From NCBI RefSeq assembly GCF_014904815.1, contig NZ_JACZFR010000023.1:1-64000 (forward strand): a stretch of DNA of 64,000 bases. Reading direction: 5' to 3'. Of the stretch, positions 9,594-16,603 are shown piece by piece; the first letter of the stretch is position 1, and each line of letters opens with the position of its first letter. This stretch comes from Microbulbifer taiwanensis (GTDB lineage Bacteria > Pseudomonadota > Gammaproteobacteria > Pseudomonadales > Cellvibrionaceae). Position numbers and translations under genes: made by a program. The notes under the pieces were generated by a model. That model did no database searches, was not told the DNA's origin, and saw nothing but the letters and a program-made list of their open reading frames with translations.

Positions 9594-9627
9594 GTAGGAT
9601 GGGCATGCTGCGCTTTGCCCATCCTAC
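9594..9627. repeat. 12-bp inverted repeat at the 5' end of the narK leader
   Basis: GTAGGATGGGCA (9594-9605) and TGCCCATCCTAC (9616-9627) are perfect complements around a 10-base loop. The motif is a widespread intergenic palindrome type. Here it begins at the predicted transcription start of narK, so the mRNA would begin with this hairpin. Confidence 0.85.
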
Positions 9628-9637
9628 AGATTACGTA

Positions 9638-9653
9638 TTCAATTTTTGTGCCA
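9638..9653 (-). promoter_or_regulatory. candidate sigma54 promoter of narK
   Basis: On the minus strand TGGCAC-AAAAA-TTGAA matches the -24/-12 layout (TGGCAC-N5-TTGCW) with exact GG-to-G spacing; only the C of the -12 GC is replaced. It lies immediately after the nasS stop, with the start expected near 9628. No perfect NtrC palindrome was seen upstream inside nasS. Confidence 0.5.
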
Positions 9654-10721
9654 TCATTTTTTCTTGTGCAGGAAGTCGACTGTCTGCTGGTACAGCTCCG
9701 GGCGGAAGGCGTTTTCCTCCCCGTCGGTGACCGGGGAGAAGTCGCGGCAGAGTTCCAACAGTTGCGTGGCTTTTTTCTTCGTCGGGCGACCAGAATCGTT
9801 TTCGAGTTGGGCGAACAGGTGCCAGCCGGGATTGGCAGCCGTTTCGGTATTGCCGTGGCGGAAGGGCTGCTCGCCCAGCGAAGGGGCCAGTATTTCCTCC
9901 GGTAAATCCAGGTACTGCCCACGAGCCAGTAGCGCTGTCGCATCGCGGCGCCGGTCGCGCTCCGACAGCCAGTCGCAGGCCTGCAGCAGCGCCGCGCGCA
10001 ACGCCAGGTGGGCGGCGGGGTGGGCACGGTGCCAGCTCTCGGTCACCGCCAGTACCTTTTCCGGCATCGCCGGCAGCAGGCTGTTGCAGGGGGTGGCGAT
10101 GGTGCCGATACCCCTGTGTGCAGCCAGTGTGTTCCAGGGTTCACCCACGCAATAGCCGTCTATATCGTCGCGCTGCAGGCTGTCGACCATCTGCTCCGGC
10201 GGCAGTACCACTAATTGCAGGTCCCGGTTCGGATCTATGCCCGCCGCGCGCAGCCAGTGACGCAGTTGCAGTGTGTGGCTGGAAAAGGGATAGACGGTGG
10301 CGAACCTGAGCAGTGCCTCGCCGCCGGGACGGTTTTGGATATAGGTTGCCAGGGCACGGCCGACCCCGGCGCCGTCGCAGTCCGCTGCCGGCAGTATCAA
10401 TTTGCGATACAGGGAGGCGGAGAGCGTAATTGCATTGCCGTTACAACTCAGTATCAGGCCACTCAGCAGTTGCTCGCCGCACTGGGGCAGCGCCTGCGCC
10501 AGGGTCAGCGGCATGGGCGCGAGCATGGCGGCGGCGTCGGCGGCACCGCCGATCAGCTTGTCGCGCAGCGTGGCCCAGGAAGTCTCGCGCTGCAGTTGCA
10601 CTTTGAGGCCGTAGCGATCGAAGAAACCCATTTCCTGCGCAATGATCAGCGGTGCGCTATCGGTCAGACGCAGGTATAGCAGTTTGATATGGCTTTTTTC
10701 CGGGCGCAGCTGTATCGGCAT
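9654..10721 (-). CDS. nasS: nitrate/nitrite-sensing periplasmic-binding-like protein NasS
   Basis: A 355-residue protein of the NrtA/CmpA substrate-binding fold. It has no signal peptide or lipobox at its N-terminus (MPIQLRPEKSHIKLLYLRLTD), which fits the cytoplasmic NasS sensors rather than transporter binding proteins. In the known NasS-NasT pair, NasS holds NasT inactive until nitrate or nitrite binds. It lies 72 bases downstream of nasT in the same direction, which supports the assignment. There are no ABC permease or ATPase genes nearby. Confidence 0.9.
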   Translation of the reverse strand: MPIQLRPEKSHIKLLYLRLTDSAPLIIAQEMGFFDRYGLKVQLQRETSWATLRDKLIGGAADAAAMLAPMPLTLAQALPQCGEQLLSGLILSCNGNAITLSASLYRKLILPAADCDGAGVGRALATYIQNRPGGEALLRFATVYPFSSHTLQLRHWLRAAGIDPNRDLQLVVLPPEQMVDSLQRDDIDGYCVGEPWNTLAAHRGIGTIATPCNSLLPAMPEKVLAVTESWHRAHPAAHLALRAALLQACDWLSERDRRRDATALLARGQYLDLPEEILAPSLGEQPFRHGNTETAANPGWHLFAQLENDSGRPTKKKATQLLELCRDFSPVTDGEENAFRPELYQQTVDFLHKKK

Positions 10722-10793
10722 ACTGGACTCAAGTTTTATGGCTGAAGGCTCAAATTGTTTGGAGCTGAAGGTTCAGTTTTTGGAGCTGAAGGC

Positions 10794-11378
10794 TCAATTT
10801 CCGGGCTGAAAATAGTGAATTATCTGTTCCGCCACTGCGCGCATGGTGGCATTGCTGCTCATGGCCAGGTTGCGCAGTGTCTTGTGCGCCGCGTCTTCGC
10901 TGAGGTTTTTCTTCGCCATCAGCAAGCCCTTGGCTCTCTCAATGGCTTTGCGCTCATCCAGCTGCTTCTGGGTGCGCTCGAGGGATTGGCGCAGCTGCTG
11001 GTAGCTGCGGAACTGCGCCATGGCGATTTCTATTGCAGGCTGGACCCGCTCGGCGGATATCCCCTCGGCCATATAGGCGCTCACCCCCGACTCCACGGCG
11101 CGGGCGATAAACTCCGCATTGCCGCGCGCGGAAAATACGGCCACCGGCGTGGGGGCCTGGCGGTTGATAATCGCCAGGCTCTCGAGAATATCGCGGTCCG
11201 GCGACTCGATATCGATCAGTACGATATCCGGCTTGTGCCTCTCCACCTGGTACAGCAGCCCCTCGGCACTGCTGAGCTGCGCCAGCAGGCGATAACCGGC
11301 CGCGCGCAGCTGCTCGCACACCATCTGTGCGCGCTCCGCCTGGTCATCGACCAGCATGATGCCGAGGGACTTGTTCAT
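10794..11378 (-). CDS. nasT: ANTAR-domain antiterminator NasT
   Basis: A 194-residue response-regulator-like protein. Residues 1-120 are a receiver fold (IMLVDDQ, IVLIDIES, AVFSAR), and residues about 130-192 form an ANTAR RNA-binding domain with ERAKGLLMAKKNLSEDAAH. NasT proteins bind paired hexaloop hairpins in nas leader RNA and prevent termination. I chose the ATG at 11378 (MNKSLGIMLVDDQ) because it begins at the receiver domain. The ribosome site is weak. Upstream lie a terminator-like hairpin and a sigma54-type promoter. Confidence 0.93.
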   Translation of the reverse strand: MNKSLGIMLVDDQAERAQMVCEQLRAAGYRLLAQLSSAEGLLYQVERHKPDIVLIDIESPDRDILESLAIINRQAPTPVAVFSARGNAEFIARAVESGVSAYMAEGISAERVQPAIEIAMAQFRSYQQLRQSLERTQKQLDERKAIERAKGLLMAKKNLSEDAAHKTLRNLAMSSNATMRAVAEQIIHYFQPGN

Positions 11379-11412
11379 CGTTTCTGTCGTTGTCTTCTGT
11401 AATCTACAGACT

Positions 11413-11448
11413 AAAAAGCCCGGCCCACCAGTCAGTGCAGCCGGGCTT
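11413..11448 (-). terminator. attenuator-like hairpin in the nasT leader
   Basis: Read on the minus strand, AAGCCCGGC (11448-11440) pairs with GCCGGGCTT (11424-11416), followed by further U residues to 11413. It lies between the predicted nasT promoter and the nasT start. Just upstream GGC-AAAGAA-GCC could form a 6-base-loop hairpin, with loop positions A1 and G4, that overlaps the 5' arm. That stem is only 3 base pairs. Confidence 0.6.
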
Positions 11449-11470
11449 CTTTGCCATTGCCCAATGAACA

Positions 11471-11486
11471 ATCAAGACTTGTGCCA
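11471..11486 (-). promoter_or_regulatory. candidate sigma54 promoter of nasT
   Basis: On the minus strand TGGCAC-AAGTC-TTGAT fits the -24/-12 spacing of sigma54 promoters, with one change in the -12 GC. The start is expected near 11461, giving an 83-base leader before nasT that contains the hairpin at 11413-11448. Confidence 0.6.
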
Positions 11487-11550
11487 AATACGCCACGACC
11501 GCGATTGACAGGGATTTTCAATGCCCGTCATTTTTTGCATTCGTTGCGAT

Positions 11551-11567
11551 TGCACATCGGTGGTGCG
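11551..11567. promoter_or_regulatory. candidate NtrC binding site
   Basis: TGCACATCGGTGGTGCG fits the 17-base NtrC consensus TGCAC-N7-GTGCA with one terminal mismatch. It lies about 100 bases upstream of the predicted nasT start, a normal enhancer distance for a sigma54 promoter. Confidence 0.65.
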
Positions 11568-11713
11568 GGGAGGGTAAGGTCGGCCTGATTTTGGTGCGTG
11601 TGACTGGCGATACTGGTGCGGCAGCAGGGCGCGGACTCTATGGCACGGTGTTTGCGTTGTGTTATTGGTGACGGCACAGCGCGGTAGATTGGCAGTGAGA
11701 GCGAAAAAAGATA

Positions 11714-12313
11714 ATGACCGATAAAGTGATGCGCATCTGTCCGCTACTGCTGGCCGGCGGCCACTCGAGTCGCATGGGACGCGACAAGGCGCAGGTGGAG
11801 ATCTCGGGCGGGCAGACACTGCTGGCGCGCGCGGAAAAACTGTTGCGTGACCTGCCGTCGCGGGCGGGCCTGCAATTTATGTCGCCGCGTATCAGTGGTG
11901 ACAGGCCCGGCGGTATTCGCGATCTGGTGCCCGGTCGGGGCCCGCTGGGGGGACTCCACTCTGTGGTGGAATATCTGTACGAAAACAACATCGCCTGCGA
12001 TGCGCTGCTGGCGATTCCGGTGGACATGCCCAATCTGCAGCGGCAGCAGTTGCAAAGTCTCTGTGCCGCGGGTCACTCCGGTGGCGACAGCGCGCTCTGT
12101 TTCGGCCACTGCTACCTGCCCCTGTGGTTGCGCCTGGACAATCACAGTCGCACTTACCTGCGCGCCTGTGTCGGAGGCGTGGAAGATTCCTCCGTCGGCG
12201 CCATGCTGCGCGCCCTGAATGGGCGCCAGCTGGAAATGCCGCCGGGGGACTGGCATCACAATCTCAACTGCCCTCAAGCGCTATACCGTTACCATCAGTC
12301 CCTCTGCCGCTGA
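11714..12313 (+). CDS. mobA: molybdenum cofactor guanylyltransferase
   Basis: Transfers GMP from GTP to molybdopterin, forming the MGD cofactor that NasA needs. The 199-residue protein starts with the nucleotidyltransferase signature LLLAGGHSSRMGRDKA. It keeps the LIPVDMP-type metal-binding region (AIPVDMPNL, about residue 98). The length is typical. It is divergent from nasT and separate from the moaABCDE operon 28 kb away. The start follows a purine-rich GCGAAAAAAG stretch. Confidence 0.9.
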   Translation: MTDKVMRICPLLLAGGHSSRMGRDKAQVEISGGQTLLARAEKLLRDLPSRAGLQFMSPRISGDRPGGIRDLVPGRGPLGGLHSVVEYLYENNIACDALLAIPVDMPNLQRQQLQSLCAAGHSGGDSALCFGHCYLPLWLRLDNHSRTYLRACVGGVEDSSVGAMLRALNGRQLEMPPGDWHHNLNCPQALYRYHQSLCR

Positions 12314-12365
12314 GCCTCGCAAGGCGCTGTTCTCTCATCCTTATCTCTCTTTTCTGTGTATCGTA

Positions 12366-12377
12366 TTTGTATACGAG
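12366..12377. promoter_or_regulatory. GTATAC-type operator candidate
   Basis: ATTTGTATACGA carries the GTATAC core shared by the purine-gene promoters in this window. It lies about 210 bases upstream of the 8-oxoguanine deaminase gene. Confidence 0.4.
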
Positions 12378-12481
12378 ATAGTGTCCCTTCTCTCCTGAAT
12401 TCGCTGCAGGCGATTCTTTCTGGCGTATAAAAACTCTATTAGGTGGATATGTGTGCCACTTGTTTGTCACTCGCTTGACAG

Positions 12482-12513
12482 TTGACGCATCAGTCTTCAA
12501 ATTCGGTATACAT
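12482..12513 (+). promoter_or_regulatory. promoter and GTATAC operator of the 8-oxoguanine deaminase gene
   Basis: A possible -35 TTGACG (12482-12487) and -10 TATACA (12507-12512) are separated by 19 bases, slightly long. The -10 overlaps a GGTATACAT palindrome core (GTATAC, 12506-12511), and a GTACACAATA half follows at 12518, so a repressor bound here would block the polymerase. Confidence 0.45.
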
Positions 12514-12585
12514 AAAAGTACACAATAATGATTGCTACGGTGGCGCTGAAATTGTTGCGCGGTCGTCGCGGCCGAGGAGAGAAAC

Positions 12586-13941
12586 ATGGCAGAAGAAAAC
12601 CGTACCCTGTGGATTCGCGACCCGCTGGACTGCGCCGACAGGGGCGCGGCCGGTGGTGTCGTCGTGGACGGGACGCGCATCCTGGAGAAAGTACCTGCGG
12701 GGGGTAGGCCCAGCCGGCCGCCGCAGGAGATCATTGACGCCTCCAGCCATGTGCTGCTGCCCGGCCTGGTCAACACCCACCACCACTTCTACCAGACACT
12801 GACCCGCGCCTACTCCCCCGCCCTGAACAAGGAACTCTTCCCCTGGCTGACCACCCTCTACGACGTCTGGGCGCACCTGGACGAGGAACAGCTGGCGCTG
12901 GCCAGCGAACTGGCCATGGTCGAGCTGCTGATGTCCGGCTGCACCACCGTCGCCGATCACCACTATGTCTTCTCCGGCGCCTTGGAGGGCGCCATAGACC
13001 GCCAGGTGGAAACGGCCCAGCGCCTGGGCGTGCGCGCGGCGCTGACCCGCGGCTCCATGAGTGTGGGGCGCGACGAGGGGGGGCTGCCGCCGCAGTCGGT
13101 GGTGCAGGACGAACAGACCATCGTCGACGACAGCCAGCGCCTGATCCGGCGCTACCACCAGCGCGGCGACGGCGCCATGGTGACCATTGCCCTGGCCCCC
13201 TGTTCCCCCTTTTCTGTGAGCCGCGAGCTGATGCGCGAGAGCGCGCATCTGGCCCAGGCCGAGGATGTGCGCCTGCACACCCACCTGGCCGAGACGGAGG
13301 ATGAAACTGCCTACTGCCAGGAACTGTTCGGTATGCGCCCGCTGGATTACCTGGAGGACAGTGGCTGGCTGTCAAACCGCACCTGGCTGGCCCACGGCAT
13401 CCACTTCAACGACGACGAAATAGCGCGCCTGGGCCGCGCCGGCACTGGCATCGCCCACTGCCCCTCCTCCAACATGGTGCTGGGCTCCGGCCTGTGCCGC
13501 ACCCTGGAGCTGGAGGCCGCCGGCGCACCGGTGGGCCTGGCGGTGGACGGCTCCGCCTCCGCCGATCACTCCAACCTGGCCGAGGAAATGCGCCAGGCGA
13601 TGCTGCTAGGGCGCCTGCGTTACAGCCCCAGCCAGGTGACCCACGAGGCAGTAATCCGCTGGGCTACACAGGGCTCGGCCCGCTGCCTGGGGCGTGAGGA
13701 TATCGGCGGCCTGGAGCCGGGCCAGCAGGCCGACCTGGCGCTGTTCAAACTCGATGAACTGCGCTTCTCCGGGGCCGAGAATCCCCTCGCCGCTCTGCTG
13801 CTCTGCGGTGCCAGCCGCGCCGATCGCGTCATGGTGGCGGGTCGCTGGCGGGTGACCGACGGACTGCCCTGCGATCTCGATCTGGACCAGCTCATGGCCC
13901 GCCACGACAGCGCCGCCCGGCGCCTCAGAAACGCCCTGTAA
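12586..13941 (+). CDS. 8-oxoguanine deaminase (amidohydrolase)
   Basis: Probably converts 8-oxoguanine to urate, feeding the urate pathway directly. The 451-residue amidohydrolase has the metal motifs PGLVNTHHHF (about residue 61), HTHLAE (about 229), HCPSSN, and the catalytic Asp in AVDGSASAD. Length and the THHHFYQT motif match the characterised Pseudomonas Pa0142 enzyme, which also accepts isocytosine. Related enzymes act on other ring amines, so substrate is inferred from family and context. A good GAGGAGAGAAAC ribosome site precedes the ATG. The next gene is a purine permease. Confidence 0.82.
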   Translation: MAEENRTLWIRDPLDCADRGAAGGVVVDGTRILEKVPAGGRPSRPPQEIIDASSHVLLPGLVNTHHHFYQTLTRAYSPALNKELFPWLTTLYDVWAHLDEEQLALASELAMVELLMSGCTTVADHHYVFSGALEGAIDRQVETAQRLGVRAALTRGSMSVGRDEGGLPPQSVVQDEQTIVDDSQRLIRRYHQRGDGAMVTIALAPCSPFSVSRELMRESAHLAQAEDVRLHTHLAETEDETAYCQELFGMRPLDYLEDSGWLSNRTWLAHGIHFNDDEIARLGRAGTGIAHCPSSNMVLGSGLCRTLELEAAGAPVGLAVDGSASADHSNLAEEMRQAMLLGRLRYSPSQVTHEAVIRWATQGSARCLGREDIGGLEPGQQADLALFKLDELRFSGAENPLAALLLCGASRADRVMVAGRWRVTDGLPCDLDLDQLMARHDSAARRLRNAL

Positions 13942-14011
13942 CCGAGCGATGCGCCGGTAGCGGCGTCGCTCTCCTCACCTTGAAATAAAGATAAAAATTG
14001 GGAGAGCCCTG

Positions 14012-15397
14012 ATGTCTACAACTCCTTCCGCAAGTTCCGCCGCGGTCGTCCCTGACAGTCGCGATGTCAATGCCATACCGCCGCTGCGGCGCGCGGTGCC
14101 ACTGGGTATCCAGCATGTGCTGGCGATGTTCGTGGCCAATGTCACGGTGCCGATTGTCATCGCCGGTGCCGCCGGCCTGTCGGCGGAGCAGACCGCCTTT
14201 ATGGTGCAGGCGGCCATGTTCGTCGCCGGCGTCGCCACCCTGCTGCAGTCCTTAGGGGTGGGCAGGGTCGGGGCGCGGCTGCCGATTGTCATGGGGACCA
14301 GCTTCGGCTTCGTGCCGGTGCTGATTCCCATCGCCGTGGGCATGGGGGTGCCGGCAGCGCTGGGTGCCGGCCTCTGCGGCGGTATCGCCATGGCCCTGGT
14401 GGGCTTCTTCCTGCCCTGGCTGCGGGCGCTCTTCCCGCCGGTGGTGACTGGCACCTTCGTGATCATGCTGGGCATACTGCTGATGCCGGTGGGCTTCGCC
14501 TATGTTGGCGGCGGCTTCGGCGCCGAGGACTTCGGGGCAAGTCAGCACCTGGCCCTGGCAGCACTGGTGTTTTTCGTGACCGTCGGCCTGCACCAGTTTG
14601 GCCGCGGCGTCTGGTCCGAGGCGGCGCCGCTACTGGGCCTGCTGAGCGGATACGGGGTGGCCATGGCTTTCGGCCTGGTGGACTTCTCTGCGGTGGGCTC
14701 CGCCGCCTGGTTTTCACTGCCGGTGCCCTTTGCCATAGGTATCGAGTTCCACCTGGCCGCGGTGGTGCCGGTGGTGCTGCTGGCGCTGGTCACCTGCGCC
14801 GAGTCCATCGGCGATATTGTCGGCACCACCGCCGGCGGCTTGAACCGCGAGCCCACCAAAAAAGAACTGTCCGGCGGCGTGATGGCCGACGGCATTTCCA
14901 GTATCTTCGCCGCGGTGTTCAACGCCTTCCCGCAGATCAGCTTCAGCCAGAATGTGGGTATGGTGGCGCTGACCGGTGTGGTCAGCCGCTATGTGGTGGC
15001 CATCGGTGGTGTCTTTTTAGCGCTGGCGGGCCTGCTGCCCAAGTTGGGAGCGGTGATCACCAGTATCCCCAGCGGCGTGCTCGGCGGCGCCGTGCTGATC
15101 ATGTTCGCGATGATCGGCAGCGCCGGCGTGCAGATGCTGAGCCAGGTGAATTTCAACAAGCGCAATATGATGATCATCGGCGTGCCGCTGGCGGTGGCCG
15201 TGGGCCTGCCGGTGCACAAGGGCCTCTACGCCGGCCTGTCGGAAAACCTGCAGGCGATCATAGAGTCGGGCCTGATTCCGGCGGCGCTGTGCGCGATAGT
15301 GCTGAACCTGGTGTTGCCCGGGCGCGACAGCATGGCCGGCGAGGTGGAAGAAGAGGGTGGCGAGGCCCTGGACACCGCGCGCACGGCAGGGGCCTGA
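14012..15397 (+). CDS. NCS2 family xanthine/urate-type permease
   Basis: A 461-residue inner-membrane nucleobase:cation symporter with about 12-14 hydrophobic segments. It has the NCS2 signature SFSQNVGMVALTGV (around residue 310), where QN-x-G...T is conserved. The segment TCAESIGDIVGTT precedes it, with the conserved substrate-site Glu. It is closest in type to XanP/UraA-like carriers. Xanthine, urate or uracil are possible; the neighbouring 8-oxoguanine deaminase and xdh genes favour an oxidised purine. It follows the deaminase by 70 bases in the same direction. Confidence 0.85.
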   Translation: MSTTPSASSAAVVPDSRDVNAIPPLRRAVPLGIQHVLAMFVANVTVPIVIAGAAGLSAEQTAFMVQAAMFVAGVATLLQSLGVGRVGARLPIVMGTSFGFVPVLIPIAVGMGVPAALGAGLCGGIAMALVGFFLPWLRALFPPVVTGTFVIMLGILLMPVGFAYVGGGFGAEDFGASQHLALAALVFFVTVGLHQFGRGVWSEAAPLLGLLSGYGVAMAFGLVDFSAVGSAAWFSLPVPFAIGIEFHLAAVVPVVLLALVTCAESIGDIVGTTAGGLNREPTKKELSGGVMADGISSIFAAVFNAFPQISFSQNVGMVALTGVVSRYVVAIGGVFLALAGLLPKLGAVITSIPSGVLGGAVLIMFAMIGSAGVQMLSQVNFNKRNMMIIGVPLAVAVGLPVHKGLYAGLSENLQAIIESGLIPAALCAIVLNLVLPGRDSMAGEVEEEGGEALDTARTAGA

Positions 15398-15730
15398 TGG
15401 GAAATGGAATGAAAGAAGGCTGGACGGACTACTCCGGGCTGGGCGAGTCGGGCCTCTAGTAACAGTTAGGACTTGTCTCCCCGGTAGGAGCCTGCTTGCC
15501 GGCGGACGGCTTCCGCGGTTTTCCCCTTTTCCCTGCCAGCCGGCTCCCACACGGAGGGCCCCTGAAGCTGGTTCATAACGTAGCGTCCGCGCAGTAGTTA
15601 TGAAGTTGCTTGCGGCCAAACCACTAGGACCAGCATTTCGGGAGCGCTTGCACGCGTCCCTGCAGCTCCGCCGGCATCCCTGCTCGGCAGCCCCGAAATG
15701 CTGGACCTGGTGGCTCGGCCCAGAAAAACT
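15398..15730. other. convergent intergenic region with two inverted repeats
   Basis: No gene seen. The first repeat has arms starting GTAGGAGCC (15484) and ending GGCTCCCAC (15542-15550). The second has perfect arms CCAGCATTTCGGG (15630-15642) and CCCGAAATGCTGG (15692-15704), extended imperfectly outward by about 9 bases. Either could act as the end of the converging permease and xdhC transcripts, though neither has a U-tract. Confidence 0.7.
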
Positions 15731-16603
15731 TCAGCAGCTGGCCGCCTCCGCCTTCTCGCTGGTGTCGCTGCCGTTCAGCGCCTTGAGATCGCGCCAGGAC
15801 AGGCCGCGGCGGGCAGGTTTTTCGGTATTGTCTGCGGCGGCCAGGGACAGCAGTTCCGCGCTGATCGACACCGCCACTTCCATCGGCCGTTTGCCGGGTA
15901 CATCGCTCCTGCCCACCGGGCAGCGGATGCGGTCGATTGTCTCAGCGGAAAAGCCGCGGTGCTCCAGGCGCTGGCGGAAGCGCCCGGCCTTGGTGTCGGA
16001 GCCGATCAGGCCGATGCTGGCGGCGCTGTCCGCCTTCAGCAGTGCCTGGCACAACTCGAAATCCAGCGCGTGGTTGTGGGTCAGTATCAGTGCGTGGGCG
16101 CCGGCACAGAGTTCCCCGGCGTCGCCGGCCGGGTCGTCGGTGTGGTGTACCCGCACATTGCCGGGGATTTCCGCCGGGAAGGTCTCCGCGCGGGAGTCCA
16201 CCCAGGTCACCCGCCAGGGCAGCTGGCCGAGGATCGCCATCAGCGCCTGGGCCACGTGGCCGGCGCCGAAGACCACCAAGTGGTTTTCCGACCCCGGCTG
16301 CGCCTCCAGCAGCACCGCGACGGATCCGCCGCAGCACTGGCCGAGGCTGGCGCCGAGGGGGAAGTGGGCCAGCTGGTAGCGGTAGTCCCTTGCCGCCAGC
16401 TGCTCCCGGGCCTTGGCGATCACCCGGTACTCCAGGTGACCGCCACCGATGGTGTCGTAGGTCTGCTCGCCGGTGATCACCATCTTGGTGGCCGGCTCCC
16501 GCGGCACAGAGCCGGTGACGCCGAGCACCGTAACCAGCACATAGGGCTGGCCGCGATTCTCACATTCGGCCACCGCCTGGTGCCAGTTCAGCTTCTTCAG
16601 CAT
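15731..16603 (-). CDS. xdhC: xanthine dehydrogenase accessory protein
   Basis: Binds and delivers sulfurated Mo cofactor to xanthine dehydrogenase. The 290-residue protein has the XdhC/CoxI N-terminal motif TGSVPREPATKM, the GQCCGGSV motif near residue 95, and a Rossmann segment VVFGAGHVAQAL near 115. The ATG at 16603 overlaps the xdhB stop as ATGCTGA and has GGGAG within xdhB upstream. The overlap suggests translational coupling. It is the last gene of the xdhABC operon. Confidence 0.93.
   Translation of the reverse strand: MLKKLNWHQAVAECENRGQPYVLVTVLGVTGSVPREPATKMVITGEQTYDTIGGGHLEYRVIAKAREQLAARDYRYQLAHFPLGASLGQCCGGSVAVLLEAQPGSENHLVVFGAGHVAQALMAILGQLPWRVTWVDSRAETFPAEIPGNVRVHHTDDPAGDAGELCAGAHALILTHNHALDFELCQALLKADSAASIGLIGSDTKAGRFRQRLEHRGFSAETIDRIRCPVGRSDVPGKRPMEVAVSISAELLSLAAADNTEKPARRGLSWRDLKALNGSDTSEKAEAASC

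Larger units (their letters stand above)
11379..11713. other. intergenic region between nasT and mobA (regulatory)
   Basis: No gene seen. It holds the nasT leader hairpin (11413-11448), the sigma54-type promoter (11471-11486) and the NtrC-type palindrome (11551-11567). It also has two further TGGTGCG half-sites (11592-11598 and 11614-11620). The mobA promoter must lie in the right part; I see no strong -35/-10 pair there. Confidence 0.7.
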
